Below are positions 1 through 7,713 of a DNA stretch of 64,000 nucleotides, one piece after another; the stretch's first letter is position 1, and each line of letters starts with the position of its first letter. The stretch covers positions 1-64,000 of the forward strand of contig NZ_JAPZVQ010000019.1 in assembly GCF_027622945.1 (NCBI RefSeq), in the 5' to 3' direction. The notes under the pieces are model-generated. The model searched no databases and had not been told where the DNA came from. It saw only the letters and a program-made list of their open reading frames with translations. The stretch is from Glycomyces lechevalierae (GTDB taxonomy: Bacteria > Actinomycetota > Actinomycetes > Mycobacteriales > Micromonosporaceae). Position numbers and translations under genes: made by a program.

Positions 1-24
1 CCCCCCCGGGGGGGGGGGCCCCCC
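1..24. repeat. C7-G11-C6 homopolymer block
   Basis: The window opens with seven C, eleven G and six C, an uninterrupted homopolymeric inverted repeat. It may be a true GC hairpin or a collapsed or erroneous stretch, since such runs are poorly resolved by sequencing. It lies upstream of the first gene and carries no recognisable signal. Confidence 0.6.
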
Positions 25-102
25 GCTTCCCGGAGGCTCGGGGAGCGCTACGGTGATCCCGCAACTCCAGCATCATCCGCCCCCGAGCCCCCGAGGAACC
101 CC

Positions 103-561
103 GTGAAACTGCTCTTCCACACCGCGAACATCTACATGATCCTGGGCCTGGTCAGCGGCCTGTACTACCGCGAGCTCACCCACCTCACCGAGTTCGAGGG
201 CGAGACGCGCCTCAGCGTCGTCCACACCCATGTGCTCGCGCTGGGCATGCTGTTCTTCCTCATCGCCCTCGCGCTCGAGAAGGTCTTCGCGCTCAGCGAG
301 AGCCGCCTCTTCAAGTGGTTCTTCTGGGTCTACAACATCGGCCTGATCATGACGGTCGGCGTCCTGACCCTGCGCGGGACCCTCACCGTGCTCGACAACG
401 AGCCGACCGGCGCCGCCGACTCCGCGCTCGCCGGCATCGCCGGGCTCGGGCACGTCGTGCTGACCGTGGGCCTCATCCTGTTCTTCCACACCATCGAGAA
501 GCGCATCAAGGCCGAGAAGTCCGAGAAGGCGCCGGCCGAGACCGAACCGGCCGCGGTGTGA
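103..561 (+). CDS. DUF2871 family four-helix membrane protein
   Basis: A 152-residue protein that matches the actinobacterial DUF2871 family in length and pattern. Four hydrophobic segments lie near residues 3-22, 42-63, 73-93 and 112-132. Conserved histidines sit near the membrane faces (H7 in LLFHTANIY and the VHTHVLALG stretch), which resembles small haem or metal-binding membrane proteins, but no function is established. The tail after residue 135 is charged (Lys/Glu/Ala) and probably cytoplasmic. The GTG start at 103 lacks a strong ribosome-binding site. The gene converges on an oxidoreductase and is separated from it by a strong shared hairpin. The family call is firm; the role is unknown. 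Confidence 0.8.
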   Translation: MKLLFHTANIYMILGLVSGLYYRELTHLTEFEGETRLSVVHTHVLALGMLFFLIALALEKVFALSESRLFKWFFWVYNIGLIMTVGVLTLRGTLTVLDNEPTGAADSALAGIAGLGHVVLTVGLILFFHTIEKRIKAEKSEKAPAETEPAAV

Positions 562-567
562 GCGGAC

Positions 568-595
568 GGGGCCGGAGGCGAGCGCCTCCGGCCCC
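568..595. terminator. Bidirectional terminator hairpin
   Basis: A 13-bp perfect stem (GGGGCCGGAGGCG and its complement) with a 2-nt centre lies between the stop of the DUF2871 gene and the stop of the convergent oxidoreductase. There is no T tract, as is usual in high-GC actinobacteria. Confidence 0.8.
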
Positions 596-600
596 GCTCG

Positions 601-1548
601 CTATGCGGCCTCGATGGTGAGCACGGTCTTGCCACGGGACTTGCCGGCCTTCAAGCGCGCCAACGCTTCCGCGGCGTCCTCGAGCGGGACCTCGTAGTCG
701 ATGCGCAGCCGCAGCTGGCCCAGCTCGACCGCTTCGGCGAGGGACGCGAGCGTCGCCGGCCTCGCGTTCGCGTAGAGGTTCGCGCCGCGCAGGCCGCGCG
801 AGGCGAGCACTTCGGCGTCGACCGCGCCGTTCGAAGAGACGATGACGCCGTTCGGCTTGAGCAGCGCCGCGATCGGCTCGATCTCGCCCGGACCAGAGAT
901 GAGGTCCACAATGGCGTCGATGCCGCCGGGGTGGGCGAGGCGCACCTGATCGGCCGTGGGGCCGACGGTGAAGTCCACGGTCTCAGCAGCACCCAGTTCC
1001 CGCAGGTACGCGGCGGTCTCGGGGTCGGTCGTGCCGATGACGCGCACCCCCTGCGCGGCGGCGAGCTGCACGGCGGCCTGGCCGACCCCGCCCGAAGCGC
1101 CGTTGATGAGGAGCGTGGCGCCCGGCCCGATGCCGGTGCTCTCCACGAAGTCGTGGGCGGCCGCGCCCGCCGTGGGCAGCGCGGCGGCGGTGTCGAACGG
1201 GAGGTCGGCGGGCAGGCGGGCGAGCTTGGCGGCGTTCGTGATCGCGTACTCGGCGTAGGAGCCGCGGCCGTGCCGCACGTCCATGAACTGGCCGAAGACC
1301 CGCTCGCCGGGCTCGAACTCGACGCCCTCGCCCACGGCCGCGACGGTCCCCGCGCCGTCCGAGCCGAGCACGAGCGGGAAGGCGTGCTCGACCGAGTCGC
1401 GCATCGCGCCCTCGACGACCTTCCAGTCGAAGGGGTTCACACCGGCGGCGGCGAGCCGCACGAGCACTTCGCCCGGGCCGGGTTCAGGGACGGGCAGCTC
1501 GGCGAGGCTCGGTTCGGTATCGAAATCGGTGATTACGACGGCACGCAT
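601..1548 (-). CDS. Zinc-independent MDR-family NADP-dependent oxidoreductase
   Basis: A medium-chain dehydrogenase/reductase of about 315 residues, probably a quinone-oxidoreductase type enzyme using NADPH. The N-terminal GroES-like half (PEPGPGEVLVRLAAAGVNPFD) is followed by a Rossmann fold whose nucleotide-binding loop reads NGASGGVGQAAV near residues 151-162. The cysteine and histidine ligands of zinc alcohol dehydrogenases are absent, which places it with the quinone reductase/enoyl reductase branch. Two ATGs occur at 1554 and 1548. A GGAAGGG element sits 6-7 nt before 1548 but touches 1554, so 1548 is preferred. It is monocistronic and converges with the DUF2871 gene. The physiological substrate cannot be told from sequence. 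Confidence 0.85.
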   Translation of the reverse strand: MRAVVITDFDTEPSLAELPVPEPGPGEVLVRLAAAGVNPFDWKVVEGAMRDSVEHAFPLVLGSDGAGTVAAVGEGVEFEPGERVFGQFMDVRHGRGSYAEYAITNAAKLARLPADLPFDTAAALPTAGAAAHDFVESTGIGPGATLLINGASGGVGQAAVQLAAAQGVRVIGTTDPETAAYLRELGAAETVDFTVGPTADQVRLAHPGGIDAIVDLISGPGEIEPIAALLKPNGVIVSSNGAVDAEVLASRGLRGANLYANARPATLASLAEAVELGQLRLRIDYEVPLEDAAEALARLKAGKSRGKTVLTIEAA

Positions 1549-1596
1549 GGACATCCCTTCCGTTCCGCCCGAATCTACACCGGTCGTGAGTGCGGT

Positions 1597-3993
1597 TCAG
1601 GCGTTCGGCCCCGCGCCGCGCGGCCTTGTACGCTTCATCCTGGCTCTGCACAATAGAGCCTGGCACCCCAGGCCAGAGGCCGCAAAAGCCTCGAATGCCC
1701 GATCCCCTTGGAGGAGTTCACCATGCGCCCATGGATGGACCGCGCCATGCTGCGCGGACGAATCCACGGCCGCCTCATGCTCGTGCTCGTCGCGGTCGCC
1801 GTCCTCGTCTCGGCCCTCGCGGTCTGGCAGTTCAGCACCCTGCGCGACGACCACGACCCCGACCTCGCGCAGTTCGAGAACCAGGAGACCGCCGCCGCGG
1901 CCGCGAGCGACGCGACCGACCCGGACGCCGCCGAGGCGGCCACCCCGGACGGGCCCTCCCCCACGACGAGCGAGTCGCCCTCCGAGTCGGCGTCGGCGAG
2001 CGAGTCCGCGAGCGAACCGGCGGGGACCTCGGAGGCCGCCGCCAACGGTCCACAGTGCACGGCCTCGCTCACGCTCGACAACGAATGGGACCAATCGGTC
2101 TCGGTCACCGTGACCGTGGCCAACACCGGCGCCGACCCGATCGACGGCTGGGAGGTCCAGATCGGGATCAAGCACCTCACGGTGACCACGACCTGGGGCC
2201 TCTCCCACATCGAGGGCGAACGCTACGGCGACATCCTCCTCAACGCCGCCCTCGACACCGGCGCCAGCGTCGACGCGAGCTTCCAGGCGGACGTCCAAGG
2301 GCGGTACGAGATCCCGGAGACCGTGCCCTGCACGCCCGTCTAAGCCCGCGAGGATCGTCGGGTTGTGGTGCACGGGGAAGTTCACCGAGTTCGCGATGAA
2401 GCAGTCCCTGTTCGCGTCGTGGTGCAGCGCCATCGCGCGATCGGCCTTCTCGGGGTCGGCGATCGTCACCACGGGAGCCAGCGTCACCTCCGTGAAGCGC
2501 CCGCCGTTGCCGTCCTGGAGTATCGTGCCGGTCGCGGTGTCCTCGTACGAGATGACGACGATGCGTTCGAGCGCGCACAGCGCCAGGTACGTGAGCATGT
2601 GGCAGTCCGCGAGGCTCGCGACCAGCAGCTCCTCGGGGTTCCACCGCTCGGGCTGACCCCGGAACGCCGGGTCGGCGCTCGCCTGGATCACCGGCTTGCC
2701 CTCCACGACGAGGTCGTGGTCGCGCCCGTATTCGCGGTAGTTCACCGTGCCCTTGCCGGTATTGCCGGTCCAGCGCATCGTGACCTCGTAATGGTGCTCG
2801 CGGCCGCTCATGGCGCGCTCCTTCCGATCGCGGGGGTGGAGCCGAAAGCCTAACCGAGCGGCGAGCCGCACCGTCTCGCCAGCGGGCAACCGCTTCCACC
2901 AGTGGTGGTAGCGGCCGTACACCGCGGGGTCGCGGTCGGCGAGGAACGCCGCCAGCGCCTCGGCCTCGGCGGCGAGCCCGGCCCAGTCCTCGTCCGTGAG
3001 CGGCCGGAACGCGGTCGCCTCGATGCCTTCGGCGGTGGCGCGCCAGACGCCGGCGGCGCGGCCGTCGACGAGGATCATCGGCAGCACGTCGCCGTTGTTG
3101 CGGATCAGGGTGGTGCGCAGGTCGGCCGGGACGGTCCGGCTGCGGTCGAAATAGGCGAGGAACACGTTGTCCCACATGGCCATCAGGCGCGGCGGCGCGG
3201 GCGTCTCCGGGTCCGGGACCGTCGCGTCGGGCAGGTCGTAGAGCTTCTCGCCGTTCGGGCCTTCGTGCCGCTGCAGCCGGTCGCCGAGGGCCTTGACCGC
3301 GTGCGTCACCCTGCCGCGCTGGACCATCGCGAACTGGGCGACGTCCGCCACCGAGGCCGGGCCGAACCCGGAGAGGTAGCGCAGGATCAGGTTCTCGAGC
3401 GCCGCGTCGGCGGCGTCCCGGTCGCCGAGCGCGGGCCGGTCGGGCGCGGCGAGGTAGGCGACCTTCTCGTTGAACGTCCACGGGCCGCCGAGCGGCACGC
3501 GAAGCAGCGGCGCGTACTGGCGGATGCCCGGCCACACGGCCTTGGCGGTCTCGGCCCCGAGCCGGTCGGCGAGGCGGGCCTCGCAGTCGCGGGCGGCGCG
3601 GACCTCGGCGGCGAACTCGAGGATGTCGTCCGCGTACACGGCGGCGTCCTTCGCGGCGATGCCGGAGTCGGCGATGCGGCCGCCGAGCTTCGCGGCGTAG
3701 AGGGACGGCTCGGTGGCCTCGCGGAACGGACGGTACTCGTCGGCGGCGACCGCGTGCAGGGTCATGCGGATCGGGTTGCCGCGCACCAGGTCGTACGAGG
3801 TGAACGCGGCGTCGAGCTCGGTCGGGTCGAACCCTTCAACGCGGTTCCACAGTCCTATGTAGGGGGACGCGGGCGACTGGGCCTGGACGGCGACGGCCGC
3901 GCGCACGGCGGCGACGACGTCCCCGGGCTTGCGGCGCAGGAGCGACTGCCGGTCGAGGGTCGCCCGGTTCAACTGATCGGCGGTGAGCTGCAC
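1597..3993 (-). CDS. Continuous frame fusing AlkZ-like winged-helix protein, OsmC protein and an antisense extension
   Basis: One uninterrupted 798-codon frame that contains two normally separate proteins and a tail read antisense through the CBM2-like gene. Residues 1-390 form an AlkZ/YcaQ-type winged-helix protein, and residues 395-550 form a complete OsmC domain with its own ATG and AAGGAG ribosome-binding site. Neither module has an in-frame stop. At each expected C-terminus there is instead a TTA leucine codon followed by G (complement of 2851-2853 and 2341-2343); removing one T would give TAG. TTA is very rare in such genomes, so two independent one-base insertions or errors are as plausible as true fusion. 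The GTG start at 3993 lies 4 nt after the stop of the upstream NmrA-like gene, suggesting translational coupling. The extension past about residue 550 is probably not a real protein. Confidence 0.6.
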   Translation of the reverse strand: MQLTADQLNRATLDRQSLLRRKPGDVVAAVRAAVAVQAQSPASPYIGLWNRVEGFDPTELDAAFTSYDLVRGNPIRMTLHAVAADEYRPFREATEPSLYAAKLGGRIADSGIAAKDAAVYADDILEFAAEVRAARDCEARLADRLGAETAKAVWPGIRQYAPLLRVPLGGPWTFNEKVAYLAAPDRPALGDRDAADAALENLILRYLSGFGPASVADVAQFAMVQRGRVTHAVKALGDRLQRHEGPNGEKLYDLPDATVPDPETPAPPRLMAMWDNVFLAYFDRSRTVPADLRTTLIRNNGDVLPMILVDGRAAGVWRATAEGIEATAFRPLTDEDWAGLAAEAEALAAFLADRDPAVYGRYHHWWKRLPAGETVRLAARLGFRLHPRDRKERAMSGREHHYEVTMRWTGNTGKGTVNYREYGRDHDLVVEGKPVIQASADPAFRGQPERWNPEELLVASLADCHMLTYLALCALERIVVISYEDTATGTILQDGNGGRFTEVTLAPVVTIADPEKADRAMALHHDANRDCFIANSVNFPVHHNPTILAGLDGRAGHGLRDLVPPLDVRLEARVDAGAGVEGGVEEDVAVAFALDVGEAPGRGHREVLDPDLDLPAVDRVGAGVGHGHGDRDRLVPFVVERERGRALWTVGGGLRGPRRFARGLARRRRLGGRLARRGGGPVRGGRLGGVRVGRVARGRGGGLLVLELREVGVVVVAQGAELPDREGRDEDGDRDEHEHEAAVDSSAQHGAVHPWAHGELLQGDRAFEAFAASGLGCQALLCRARMKRTRPRGAGPNA
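1723..2343 (+). CDS. Membrane-anchored protein with CBM2-like cellulose-binding domain
   Basis: About 206 residues. A basic N-terminus is followed by one membrane segment (about residues 17-36), then a low-complexity Ser/Ala/Glu/Pro linker to about residue 110, and then a beta-rich domain with the CBM2 pattern: an early Cys, repeated SVTVTVANTGADPIDGW strands and a closing Cys near the end. CBM2 modules bind crystalline cellulose or xylan. No catalytic domain is attached, so it may display the module on the cell surface. The ATG at 1723 has GGAGGA 7 nt upstream and is preferred over the TTG at 1708. Its TAA stop pairs with a TTA codon of the long opposite-strand OsmC frame. Confidence 0.75.
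   Translation: MRPWMDRAMLRGRIHGRLMLVLVAVAVLVSALAVWQFSTLRDDHDPDLAQFENQETAAAAASDATDPDAAEAATPDGPSPTTSESPSESASASESASEPAGTSEAAANGPQCTASLTLDNEWDQSVSVTVTVANTGADPIDGWEVQIGIKHLTVTTTWGLSHIEGERYGDILLNAALDTGASVDASFQADVQGRYEIPETVPCTPV
2340..2811 (-). other. OsmC family peroxiredoxin-like module
   Basis: About 155 residues, beginning at an ATG (2811) with AAGGAG upstream. It shows the OsmC/Ohr features: the first redox cysteine in SLADCHMLTYL (C70), a second in NRDCFIANSV (C137), and the typical N-terminal TGNTGKGT strand. OsmC proteins reduce organic hydroperoxides through a thiol pair. The C-terminus NFPVHHNPTI is where family members end, but the frame continues through a TTA codon. Confidence 0.7.
2850..3993 (-). 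other. Winged-helix AlkZ/YcaQ-like DNA glycosylase module
   Basis: About 380-390 residues, the usual size of the HTH_42 winged-helix family that includes the AlkZ DNA glycosylases for interstrand crosslinks. The family's catalytic Q-x-Q motif is visible as QAQ at residues 37-39, within AVAVQAQSPASPY. Later family signatures include the ALENLILRYLSGFGPAS stretch and the C-terminal WWKRLPAGETVRLAARL. Known family members remove alkylated or crosslinked bases and often protect producers of DNA-damaging compounds; that role here is inference. It ends without an in-frame stop (see the fused frame). Confidence 0.7.
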
Positions 3994-3997
3994 GGTG

Positions 3998-4822
3998 TCA
4001 GCGTCGCAGGTACTCGGCGAAGGACATCGGGGGCGTCCCGGTCAACCGCTCGACATCGCCGGGCGCGGCGGCGAAGCGGCCTTCGCGCACGGAGCGGAAC
4101 ATGCTGGCGTAGGCCTCGATCAGCCATGCCGGTTCGCCGTCCGCGGCGAGCATGGCGCGGTAGTCGGCGTCCTCGATCGGCCTGTACTGCAACGGTGTAC
4201 CGAGCGCTGCGGTCGCGGCTGCGGCGATTTCGCCCCCGGTGAGGGCGGCGGGTCCGGTGAGGTCGATGACGCCTTGAGTGCGGGCGATCGCGGCCGCCGC
4301 CAACGCGCGGGCGACGTCGTCACGGGCGACGAGCGACGTGCCGGGGGCGCCGTCGCCGAGAGGGAGGGCGAGTTCGCCGGTGCGGGTCGCGTCGGCGAGC
4401 CAGGTCGAGGCGAAGAAGTCGGCGAAGACCGAGGTGCGGACAAGGCAGTGCGGGCGGTCGGCGAGGAGGGCTTCGGTCTCCTGGTGGCCGGGCGAGTAGT
4501 AGAAGCGCGAGTCGGGGGCGATGTCGAGGATGCTCGTGTAGATGATGTGGACGTCGGGTCCGCAGGCGGCGATGAGGTTGCGGTGGTGGCGGGCCATGGT
4601 CTCGGCGGTGCCGTCGCTGGAGACCATCACGAGCGTGTCCAGGCCGCGCAGGGCGTCGGCGAGGGACGCGGGGTCGTCGTAGTCGGCGCGGCGGGCGGCG
4701 ACCCCTGCCGGGACGGCTTCAGGCCGGCGGGCCAGCGCGGCGACGTCGTCGCGTCCGGCGGCGAGAAGATGGCGGATCACGCCCGAGCCCACGCCGCCGG
4801 TCGCTCCCGTTATGCCGATCAT
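3998..4822 (-). CDS. NmrA-like NAD(P)-binding protein
   Basis: A 274-residue atypical short-chain dehydrogenase. The N-terminus MIGITGATGGVGSGVIRHLL is a GxxGxxG Rossmann loop. The body fits NmrA/quinone-oxidoreductase-2-like proteins (DTLVMVSSDGTAETMARHHRN, then a FADFFASTW segment and a C-terminal helical part), which lack the SDR Tyr-x-x-x-Lys pair or use it differently. Such proteins sense NADP or reduce quinones. The ATG at 4822 has GGAGAC upstream. The next gene on the same strand (winged-helix/OsmC) starts 4 nt after its stop, so they form an operon. The substrate is unknown. Confidence 0.8.
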   Translation of the reverse strand: MIGITGATGGVGSGVIRHLLAAGRDDVAALARRPEAVPAGVAARRADYDDPASLADALRGLDTLVMVSSDGTAETMARHHRNLIAACGPDVHIIYTSILDIAPDSRFYYSPGHQETEALLADRPHCLVRTSVFADFFASTWLADATRTGELALPLGDGAPGTSLVARDDVARALAAAAIARTQGVIDLTGPAALTGGEIAAAATAALGTPLQYRPIEDADYRAMLAADGEPAWLIEAYASMFRSVREGRFAAAPGDVERLTGTPPMSFAEYLRR

Positions 4823-4938
4823 GCCGTCTCCGTTCAGTGTTGAGTCCGGGTGCAAGTGTGCCCGGACGCCGGAGCCGGCATCGGCGGTGGGGGTCGGGGC
4901 CGGATCCTGGTAGTCCGACCCCGACGCCTCCGCGGGGA

Positions 4939-5361
4939 TCAGGCTTTCGCGAGGTAGGCGAGGCACGAGTCGAGCAGCATCTGGCTGCCTTCCTTGGCCA
5001 TGTCGTGCTCCTCTTTGGTGGCGCAGGTCTACGAGACGGTGAGCCGGGTGCGGCCCTCGCCGAGGTCGACCAGGTCCAGGCGCATGACCTCTTCGCCGCC
5101 GCCGGGGGTGTCCATGCCCATGACGAGCAGTTCGTTCTCCACGACCTCGATGTACCGGCCGGTGATCGGGAACTCCTGGCCGTCGGGGGTGACGACGGTG
5201 GCGGTGTATCGGCCGTCCGGCTTCGGGTCCATCGACACCGAGCCGGGCTTCGAGTAGCTCCACGCCTCGTAGGGCGCGTCCTCGGTCCACGCGGCCCAGA
5301 CGGCGGCGACGGGGGCGTCGGCTTCGGCGGTGAGGCTGTAGGTGAGGTCGTCGGCGCTCAT
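4939..5361 (-). pseudogene. SRPBCC (AHSA1-like) gene interrupted by an in-frame TAG
   Basis: The first 110 codons encode an SRPBCC/activator-of-Hsp90-ATPase-like domain (SLTAEADAPVAAVWAAWTED, then YIEVVENELLVMGMD). A TAG at 5029-5031 ends the frame inside the last strand (TRLTVS). Beyond it the same frame continues with the expected C-terminal helix, including EEHDMAKEGSQMLLDS, to a TGA at 4939-4941, giving a normal 140-residue length. A single C-to-T change (CAG to TAG) explains the break. Family members bind hydrophobic ligands or act as START-like domains. The 110-residue product lacks the helix that closes the ligand pocket and is probably non-functional, unless the stop is read through or is a sequencing error. 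Confidence 0.75.
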
Positions 5362-5504
5362 GGCTCGCTCCTTGGTTCGTGTGCTGCGGTGTATGCCCGT
5401 ATAGACGAGCGGCCCGCGCTTGATTCATCGCGGCCGCCGAAGGAGTTTTTCGCGATCCCGGGGAGTGGTGCCCGTCTGGGAGAATCGGAGGCGGAGGTGC
5501 ATCG

Positions 5505-5867
5505 ATGGACGTCGAGATCACGATCAGCGGCACGGAGGACGCCCGCGGCGAGCTGATCGCGTTGCGGCAGTGGCTGATCCGGGAGGACGAGTACCGGGGC
5601 CGGGTCGACTTCGCGTCCGCGCAGCCCGAGGACGGCGAGCTCGGGGGCTTCCAGGAGCTGCTGCTGGCGGCGATCGCCGCCGGCGGGCTCGACGCCCTCG
5701 GCCGGACCATCGGGGTCTGGCTCCAGACCCGGAGGTCGGACATCACGGTCTCGCTGCGCGCCGACGGCACGGTCGAAGAGGTCAGCGCCAGCGGCCCGGC
5801 CGCGAGGATCGTGGCCGAAAGGCTCTTCGGGGACGCGGGGCCGAAGCCGATCGCCAAGGACGAGTAG
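5505..5867 (+). CDS. EACC1: effector-associated constant component protein
   Basis: A 120-residue protein matching the EACC1 family. The visible pattern is an N-terminal beta strand (VEITISG), a helix with LRQWLIREDEYRGRV, the PEDGELGG turn, a long helix ending in IGVWLQTRR, and a final hairpin DITVSLRADGTVEEV. Known knowledge: EACC1 proteins are small partners encoded next to caspase-like, trypsin-like or other effectors in actinobacterial biological-conflict (NTP-dependent or protease-based) systems. The ATG at 5505 has a perfect GGAGGT 6 nt upstream. The next gene, a caspase-like protease, begins at the base after its stop, so expression is coupled. It probably regulates or delivers that protease; this is inference. 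Confidence 0.85.
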   Translation: MDVEITISGTEDARGELIALRQWLIREDEYRGRVDFASAQPEDGELGGFQELLLAAIAAGGLDALGRTIGVWLQTRRSDITVSLRADGTVEEVSASGPAARIVAERLFGDAGPKPIAKDE

Positions 5868-6986
5868 GTGCGCTTTCCCGACGGCGCGAAGTCCCGAGCG
5901 CTGCTCATCGGCACCGCGACCTACTCGCATCTGGCCGAGGTGCCCGCTGTTCGCAACAACCTCCGCGACCTCAAGGCCGCGTTCGAGACGCACACCGGTC
6001 TGCGACCGGAGCACTGCCGACCGCTGCTCGATCCGCCCGATCTCCCGACCGTCGGGAGTGCGATCGACGCGGTCGTGCGCGAGGCCGAGGACCTGCTGCT
6101 CGTCTACTACAGCGGCCACGGCCTCATCGATGTCGACGGCTCGCTCCACCTGGCGCTGCCGCAGAGCGCCCAGGACGTCCTGCCCTGGATCAGCCTGCCC
6201 TTCGCGCATGTGCAGCGCGCGTTCCGGCAATCGCGCGCGAAGACGCGGGTGCTCATTCTCGACTGCTGCTACTCGGGCACGGCGACCGAGATCATGAGCA
6301 GTGCCGAGGAGGTTCTCAAGCGCCAGCTCAGAGTGGCCGGCACCTACACGCTGACCTCCTCGCCCGCCAACTCCCCGTCGCTCGCGTTCGCGGGCATGGA
6401 CCACACCGCGTTCACCGGCGGACTCCTCCACCTGCTGAACGAGGGCAGCCCCCGGCCGGTGGACCTGCTGACCCTCCACGACCTCTATTACGACCTGGTC
6501 GAATACGCGGAGGAGAACGGCCTCCCCGAACCGCAGAAGCGCGGCACCCACACCGCCGACCGGCTCGCCCTCGCCCGGAACCGGCGGCGCTCGTCCCCGG
6601 CGCCTTCGGCCCTCCCCGGTTCCGCTCCCGTTGCGCGGCAGTCGGTGACGGACCAAGCGGTCGAACTCCCGCGGGCCCGGCCGGCCGCGAACCCGGTCAT
6701 CACCTGGCAGGAGGTCCTCGAATCCAAGTTCACGACCGTGCGTCTGACCGAGGGGTACGACGAGGACGAGATCGACGAGTTCATCGACAAGGTGGTGGAC
6801 GCCCTCGCGAAGGCCGAGCACGGCCCGCTGCCCGTGTCGGCCGACTTCGTCAGGAGCGCCGAGTTCACGACGACCCGCTTCAGGGAGGGCTACGACGTGA
6901 AGGAGGTCGATGCCCTCCTCGATCTGGTCGAGCTCGAATTCGCACGGCTCCAAGGGCTCAGCGACGAAGGCGGCCTAACCGCGTGA
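5868..6986 (+). CDS. Caspase-like protease with two C-terminal DivIVA-domain repeats
   Basis: A 372-residue protein. Residues 8-215 form a caspase/metacaspase (C14) domain: the catalytic His lies in YYSGHG (H84) and the catalytic Cys in LDCCYSG (C134), with the upstream NLRDL segment typical of bacterial caspases. A Pro/Arg-rich linker (about 235-280) leads to two copies of the actinobacterial DivIVA-domain repeat (residues 288-313 and 333-358), each with the core F-T-x-x-R-x-x-EGYD-x-x-E-[IV]-D. In Wag31-like proteins this motif belongs to polar-growth factors. A death-type protease joined to such repeats suggests recruitment to the cell pole, to membrane curvature, or to cleavage of DivIVA partners (inference). 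The GTG start directly abuts the EACC1 stop codon. There is no signal peptide, so the protein is cytoplasmic. Confidence 0.85.
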   Translation: MRFPDGAKSRALLIGTATYSHLAEVPAVRNNLRDLKAAFETHTGLRPEHCRPLLDPPDLPTVGSAIDAVVREAEDLLLVYYSGHGLIDVDGSLHLALPQSAQDVLPWISLPFAHVQRAFRQSRAKTRVLILDCCYSGTATEIMSSAEEVLKRQLRVAGTYTLTSSPANSPSLAFAGMDHTAFTGGLLHLLNEGSPRPVDLLTLHDLYYDLVEYAEENGLPEPQKRGTHTADRLALARNRRRSSPAPSALPGSAPVARQSVTDQAVELPRARPAANPVITWQEVLESKFTTVRLTEGYDEDEIDEFIDKVVDALAKAEHGPLPVSADFVRSAEFTTTRFREGYDVKEVDALLDLVELEFARLQGLSDEGGLTA

Positions 6987-7079
6987 GGTGTGACCGGCTG
7001 GCGGGAAGGCGGTTGCACCGCGAGGCGGGGCGGGCGTAGGTTCGGGTTCGTCCATTGCATGGGAGTGGAGGTTCGGAGT

Positions 7080-7661
7080 ATGGGAAAGACGTACGAGGCG
7101 ATCGACGGCCGCCTGCGCGAGTTCATCGAGGCGCAGCCCGTCTTCTTCGTGGCGTCCGCGCCGCTCGCCGCCGACGGGCACATCAACCTCTCCCCCAAGG
7201 GCCACAACGGATCGCTGCAGGTGCTGGACGACCAGACCGTGGCGTACCTGGACTTCGGCGGCTCCCACGCCGAGACCCATGCGCACCTGCGCGAGAACGG
7301 GCGCATCACCCTCATGTGGTGCTCGTTCAGCGGCCCGCCGAACATCGTCCGCGTGCACGGCGACGGCGAGGCCGTGTACCGCGACGACCCGCGGTTCGAG
7401 GAGCTGATCCCGCTGTTCGCCGAGGCCGACGGGCCGGGCGTGCGGGCCGTCATCATCGTGCGGGCCAAGCTGATCACCGACACGTGCGGCTTCTCCGTGC
7501 CGCTCATGGACTACCGCGAGGAGCGGCCGCTGCTGCGGGAGTTCCTGGGGCGCAAGACCGATGAGGAGTTCGCCGCGTACTGCGAGTCCAAGGAGCACAA
7601 CGCCACGAGCATCGACGGCCTGCCCGCGCTGCCGCTCCCGCTGCCGCCGCGCAAGAGCTGA
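7080..7661 (+). CDS. Pyridoxamine 5'-phosphate oxidase family (FMN-binding split-barrel) protein
   Basis: A 193-residue protein with the FMN-binding split barrel: VFFVASAPLAADGHINLSPK, the DFGGSHAETHAHLRENGRI segment, and the C-terminal TCGFSVPLMDY. It resembles the pyridoxamine oxidase-like family whose members bind FMN or F420 and reduce varied substrates, rather than the true PdxH. The ATG at 7080 has GGAGG about 8 nt upstream. It is followed by an 18-bp terminator hairpin and then by a convergent FAD monooxygenase. The exact cofactor and substrate cannot be determined. Confidence 0.8.
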   Translation: MGKTYEAIDGRLREFIEAQPVFFVASAPLAADGHINLSPKGHNGSLQVLDDQTVAYLDFGGSHAETHAHLRENGRITLMWCSFSGPPNIVRVHGDGEAVYRDDPRFEELIPLFAEADGPGVRAVIIVRAKLITDTCGFSVPLMDYREERPLLREFLGRKTDEEFAAYCESKEHNATSIDGLPALPLPLPPRKS

Positions 7662-7666
7662 ACGAC

Positions 7667-7705
7667 GCCGCAGGGCCGCACCGGATTCCGGTGCGGCCCT
7701 GCGGC
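7667..7705. terminator. Strong bidirectional terminator hairpin
   Basis: A perfect 18-bp stem (7667-7684 with 7688-7705) and an ATT loop. It lies between the convergent FMN-barrel gene and FAD monooxygenase gene. Confidence 0.9.
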
Positions 7706-7713
7706 TTTCACGC

